In this document: one piece after another, positions 61,783 through 64,000 of the stretch | Numbering within the stretch: position 1 is the stretch's first letter | Layout of the letters: each line of letters opens with the position of its first letter | The notes under the pieces: generated by a model | The model's input: the letters and a program-made list of their open reading frames with translations, nothing else | The model's database searches: none | What the model was told of the DNA's origin: nothing | Program-made: the position numbers and the translations under genes | Origin: Cryomorphaceae bacterium 1068 | GTDB lineage: Bacteria; Bacteroidota; Bacteroidia; Flavobacteriales_D; Cryomorphaceae | Length of the DNA stretch: 64,000 nt | Assembly: GCA_027214385.1 (NCBI GenBank) | Contig: JAPVXR010000006.1 | Span: 1 to 64,000 of the forward strand | Direction: 5' to 3'

Positions 61783-62994
61783 GTGATCAAGCGATTCTTC
61801 AAATGGACATTCAGACTTATATTGGGATTAATTCTGCTGATTGTAGTAGCATATGGAGGTTTTCATCTGGCAGAATACGCCACGGGCGGGAAGTACCTCG
61901 ACTATCTTATGGCAAATAGTGAGAGCGTGACTACCGAATCAAGTTTCACCTTCGAACTAATGGGTACCGATATCGAGAATAGTAAACTCATCCTTGTCGG
62001 AGAGATTCACGGATTTAAAACTCCACAACAGTTCGATCTCAACTTCTTTAAATACTTACATAGCGATCATGGCGTAAGCACTTATATAGCCGAGCTCGTC
62101 TTTGTTCAGGCTGAACTTATGAACGGATATATGGAGTCGGGAAGCGAAGATGAACTCTACCGATTTCTCGAAAACTGGGCTGTGGTTCAGGGGCAGAGAA
62201 ACATAGACTATTACGATAAGTACCGGAAGCTTTAGGAGTACTACCAGTCGCTCCCTCCTGACGAGCGCTTCCAATTTATCGGTATCGATCAAATTCAGGA
62301 TGAAGCGCTTTTTGCTGATTTTGTAAATAACTTAGTCCCCGATAGCCTTCTTCCTGAGTTTTCGACCATCAGTGATGCGACCCTTTCGGGGAAATTGAAC
62401 CTGCTCAAAACAGCTTTTGCCAATAGCGCTGATACCTTAACCATGCTTGATCACCTTCAAGCAAACTTGGAATATGAAAAGATCGGCAGGGAAGAAATCC
62501 TCTTTCGAAATTTTCATGCGCTGTACGAGCAACATAATCTTAGAGCCGAAAAAGTATACGGATATTTCGAGCTGTTTCATGTATTCCAATACCGCGTCAA
62601 TGGCAAACATCCATTGGCTTCGAAAATTAGAGAATCTGATTTAGGACTTTTAGAGAAAATTCTCTCCGTCAACTTTATGATGAATGAAAGCTATATGGTT
62701 ATGCCTAGCCGAGGTTTGCCTGAGTTTATGCGCACGGGGTCGGTCAATAGCAAGATGCCTATTTCTGCGGACAACATGCTCTTCATGCACATCTATGGTG
62801 TGAAGGACTTTAAGCGCACGACTCCCGAAAACCACAAGTCGCTTATCAAGCTCGACGTTGAAGCTAGCCCCTACGAATGTTCGAGTCGGATGAATAGCAC
62901 GATTCAAATACTTCCTGTGGCAGATAAAATGGAAATGACCGACGAGGGGGAGCCTTATGTTCAGTACACTGTATTCATTAGGAACTCAGATTGA
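61783..62994 (+). pseudogene. ChaN/EreA-like envelope protein gene broken by an in-frame TAG
   Basis: A 403-codon frame from a GTG at 61783 is open throughout except for one TAG at 62233-62235. Before it lie a membrane anchor (ILGLILLIVVAYGGFHLAEY) and a domain with LILVGEIHGFKTPQQFDLNFF, recalling the ChaN/Tiki-like or erythromycin-esterase group. After it the frame continues EYYQSLPPDERFQFIGIDQI, plausible for the same domain. A single nonsense change, or a base error in the sequence, is the simplest reading. Readthrough is possible but unsupported. Confidence 0.7.
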
Positions 62995-63035
62995 GCAGAG
63001 CCGATGGATCAATAGATTTTTGGCTTAGAACCAAA

Positions 63036-64000
63036 TTAAAAATCCAACGTCAACTGCCCTCCTTTACTTGGAGGCTCCGTATCGAGATTGCTCACCGAGA
63101 TGCCAAAGAGTCGAAAGGACTGCTCACGTGGATGGGCTTCTAGTAGCTCCAAGGCGATGCTGTATATCTCCTCCTCGCGATCAGTAAAATGATCGATGGA
63201 ACGGCTCCGCGTATGTGTGGTAAAATCGCTGTAGCGCAATTTGAGGGTGATCGTTTTGCCTCTGTACTTACCTTGTTTCATGCGTTGGCTTACCTCTTCG
63301 GATATGGGTTGTAACGCCGCTATTTGCTCCGTCAAATCTGAAATATCTTCGCTGTAAGTGCGCTCCGCTCCCACCGATTTGCGGATGCGATCGGGCCGCA
63401 CGGGTCGCTCATCTAGTCCCCGGCAAATGTGAAAATAGTAGCTACCACTCTTACCAAAGAGCTGAACCAATTCAGGGCGAGTGTACTTCCGCAAGTCTGC
63501 ACCGGTGTGAATACCCATCCCATTCAGTTTTTCGGCTGTGACCTTCCCGATACCGAAGAAGCGCTTGATCTCCAAATTGGCGGTAAACTCATCGATCTGT
63601 GTGGGATGAATCAATTTTTGCCCGTTGGGCTTGTTGATGTCCGAGGCTACTTTAGCCAGAAATTTATTGACCGAGATACCGGCACTGGCGGTAAGTTGGG
63701 TTTCATCCAAAATGCGTTGACGTATCTCGCGGGCTATTTCGGTAGCGCGGTTCATCCCGCGCTTGTTTTCGGTTACATCCAGAAAGGCCTCATCGAGCGA
63801 AAGTGGTTCCACCAAGTCGGTGTAGTCGTGAAAAATTTCGCGAATCTGTTGCGACACTTCTTTGTAGACTTCGAATCGCGATCTGGTAAATATCAACTCG
63901 GGACACTTTCGGGCGGCGATGGAGGAAGGCATCGCAGACCTAACGCCAAACTTTCGCGCTTCGTAACTTGCCGCAGCTACTACACCGCGTTCGCGGGAGC
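63036..64000 (-). CDS. dinB: DNA polymerase IV (Y family), partial at window edge
   Basis: At least 321 residues of a Y-family translesion polymerase are visible. The reading frame continues past the edge at 64000: SRERGVVAAASYEARKFGVR is in frame upstream of the first ATG at 63932, and this is a conserved family motif. Visible features are PLSLDEAFLDVT (catalytic Asp-Glu), ASAGISVNKFLAKVAS, GIGKVTAEKLNGMGI helix-hairpin-helix, the little-finger domain, and the C-terminal QLTLDF, a likely beta-clamp-binding motif. It copies damaged or stalled DNA with low fidelity. Its true start is outside the window. Confidence 0.93.
   Translation of the reverse strand, partial: SRERGVVAAASYEARKFGVRSAMPSSIAARKCPELIFTRSRFEVYKEVSQQIREIFHDYTDLVEPLSLDEAFLDVTENKRGMNRATEIAREIRQRILDETQLTASAGISVNKFLAKVASDINKPNGQKLIHPTQIDEFTANLEIKRFFGIGKVTAEKLNGMGIHTGADLRKYTRPELVQLFGKSGSYYFHICRGLDERPVRPDRIRKSVGAERTYSEDISDLTEQIAALQPISEEVSQRMKQGKYRGKTITLKLRYSDFTTHTRSRSIDHFTDREEEIYSIALELLEAHPREQSFRLFGISVSNLDTEPPSKGGQLTLDF

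Overview
The window looks like a chromosomal segment of a Bacteroidota bacterium, probably a flavobacterial-type and possibly marine one. The evidence is: four proteins with Por/type IX secretion (T9SS) C-terminal sorting domains of the Y-P-N-P type; several families common in this phylum (DUF6090, DUF4421, DUF4956 with VTC and CotH, TPR histidine kinases, 7TM-AraC regulators); promoter-like TTG-N19..22-TAnnTTTG signals; and many signal peptides and lipoproteins. I see no rRNA, tRNA, CRISPR array, prophage or intact mobile element.

Layout. 0-0.4 kb: gene-free, GC-rich repeat. 0.4-8.4 kb: VOC enzyme, secreted proteins, a TPR histidine kinase behind a small ORF, lipoproteins and a CBS protein. 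8.4-16.1 kb: DbpA-like DEAD-box helicase, TPR adenylate cyclase, a large T9SS beta-helix/cadherin surface protein, and a Brp/Blh carotenoid dioxygenase that would make retinal. 16.2-25.3 kb: Old Yellow Enzyme, DUF6090, small unknowns, alpha/beta hydrolase, large MscS channel, DUF4421 outer-membrane protein. 25.5-36.8 kb: aldo/keto reductase, 7TM-AraC regulator, serine hydrolase with C-terminal repeats, DUF2254, CotH/LTD T9SS protein, and a divergent lipoprotein/HxlR pair with a palindromic operator candidate. 36.9-42.1 kb: erythromycin-esterase-like protein, VOC protein, a group II PLP decarboxylase coupled to a ketopantoate reductase, and DUF481.

42.3-45.6 kb is a phenylalanine operon read on the minus strand: leader peptide, prephenate dehydratase, aminotransferase, DAHP synthase/chorismate mutase. 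Its 5' region has a Phe/Tyr-rich 17-residue leader peptide and a terminator whose U-tract touches the pheA start codon, the classic layout of ribosome-mediated attenuation. 57.0-61.6 kb is the threonine operon thrA-thrB-thrC, preceded by a 38-codon ORF rich in Thr and Ile.

45.8-54.7 kb is more accessory in character: a T9SS protein, a gene broken by an in-frame stop, an AT-rich methyltransferase, then a run of phosphate-related surface or envelope proteins (lipoprotein pyrophosphatase, secreted metallophosphoesterase, and the operon DUF4956 - VTC polyphosphate polymerase - CotH/beta-helix lipoprotein). The right end has a second broken gene (in-frame TAG) and a DNA polymerase IV gene cut by the window edge.

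The observations most worth following are the phenylalanine attenuator, with an older-looking second copy of its peptide core upstream; the threonine leader; the phosphate/CotH cluster; the PLP decarboxylase-PanE pair; and the HxlR operator.
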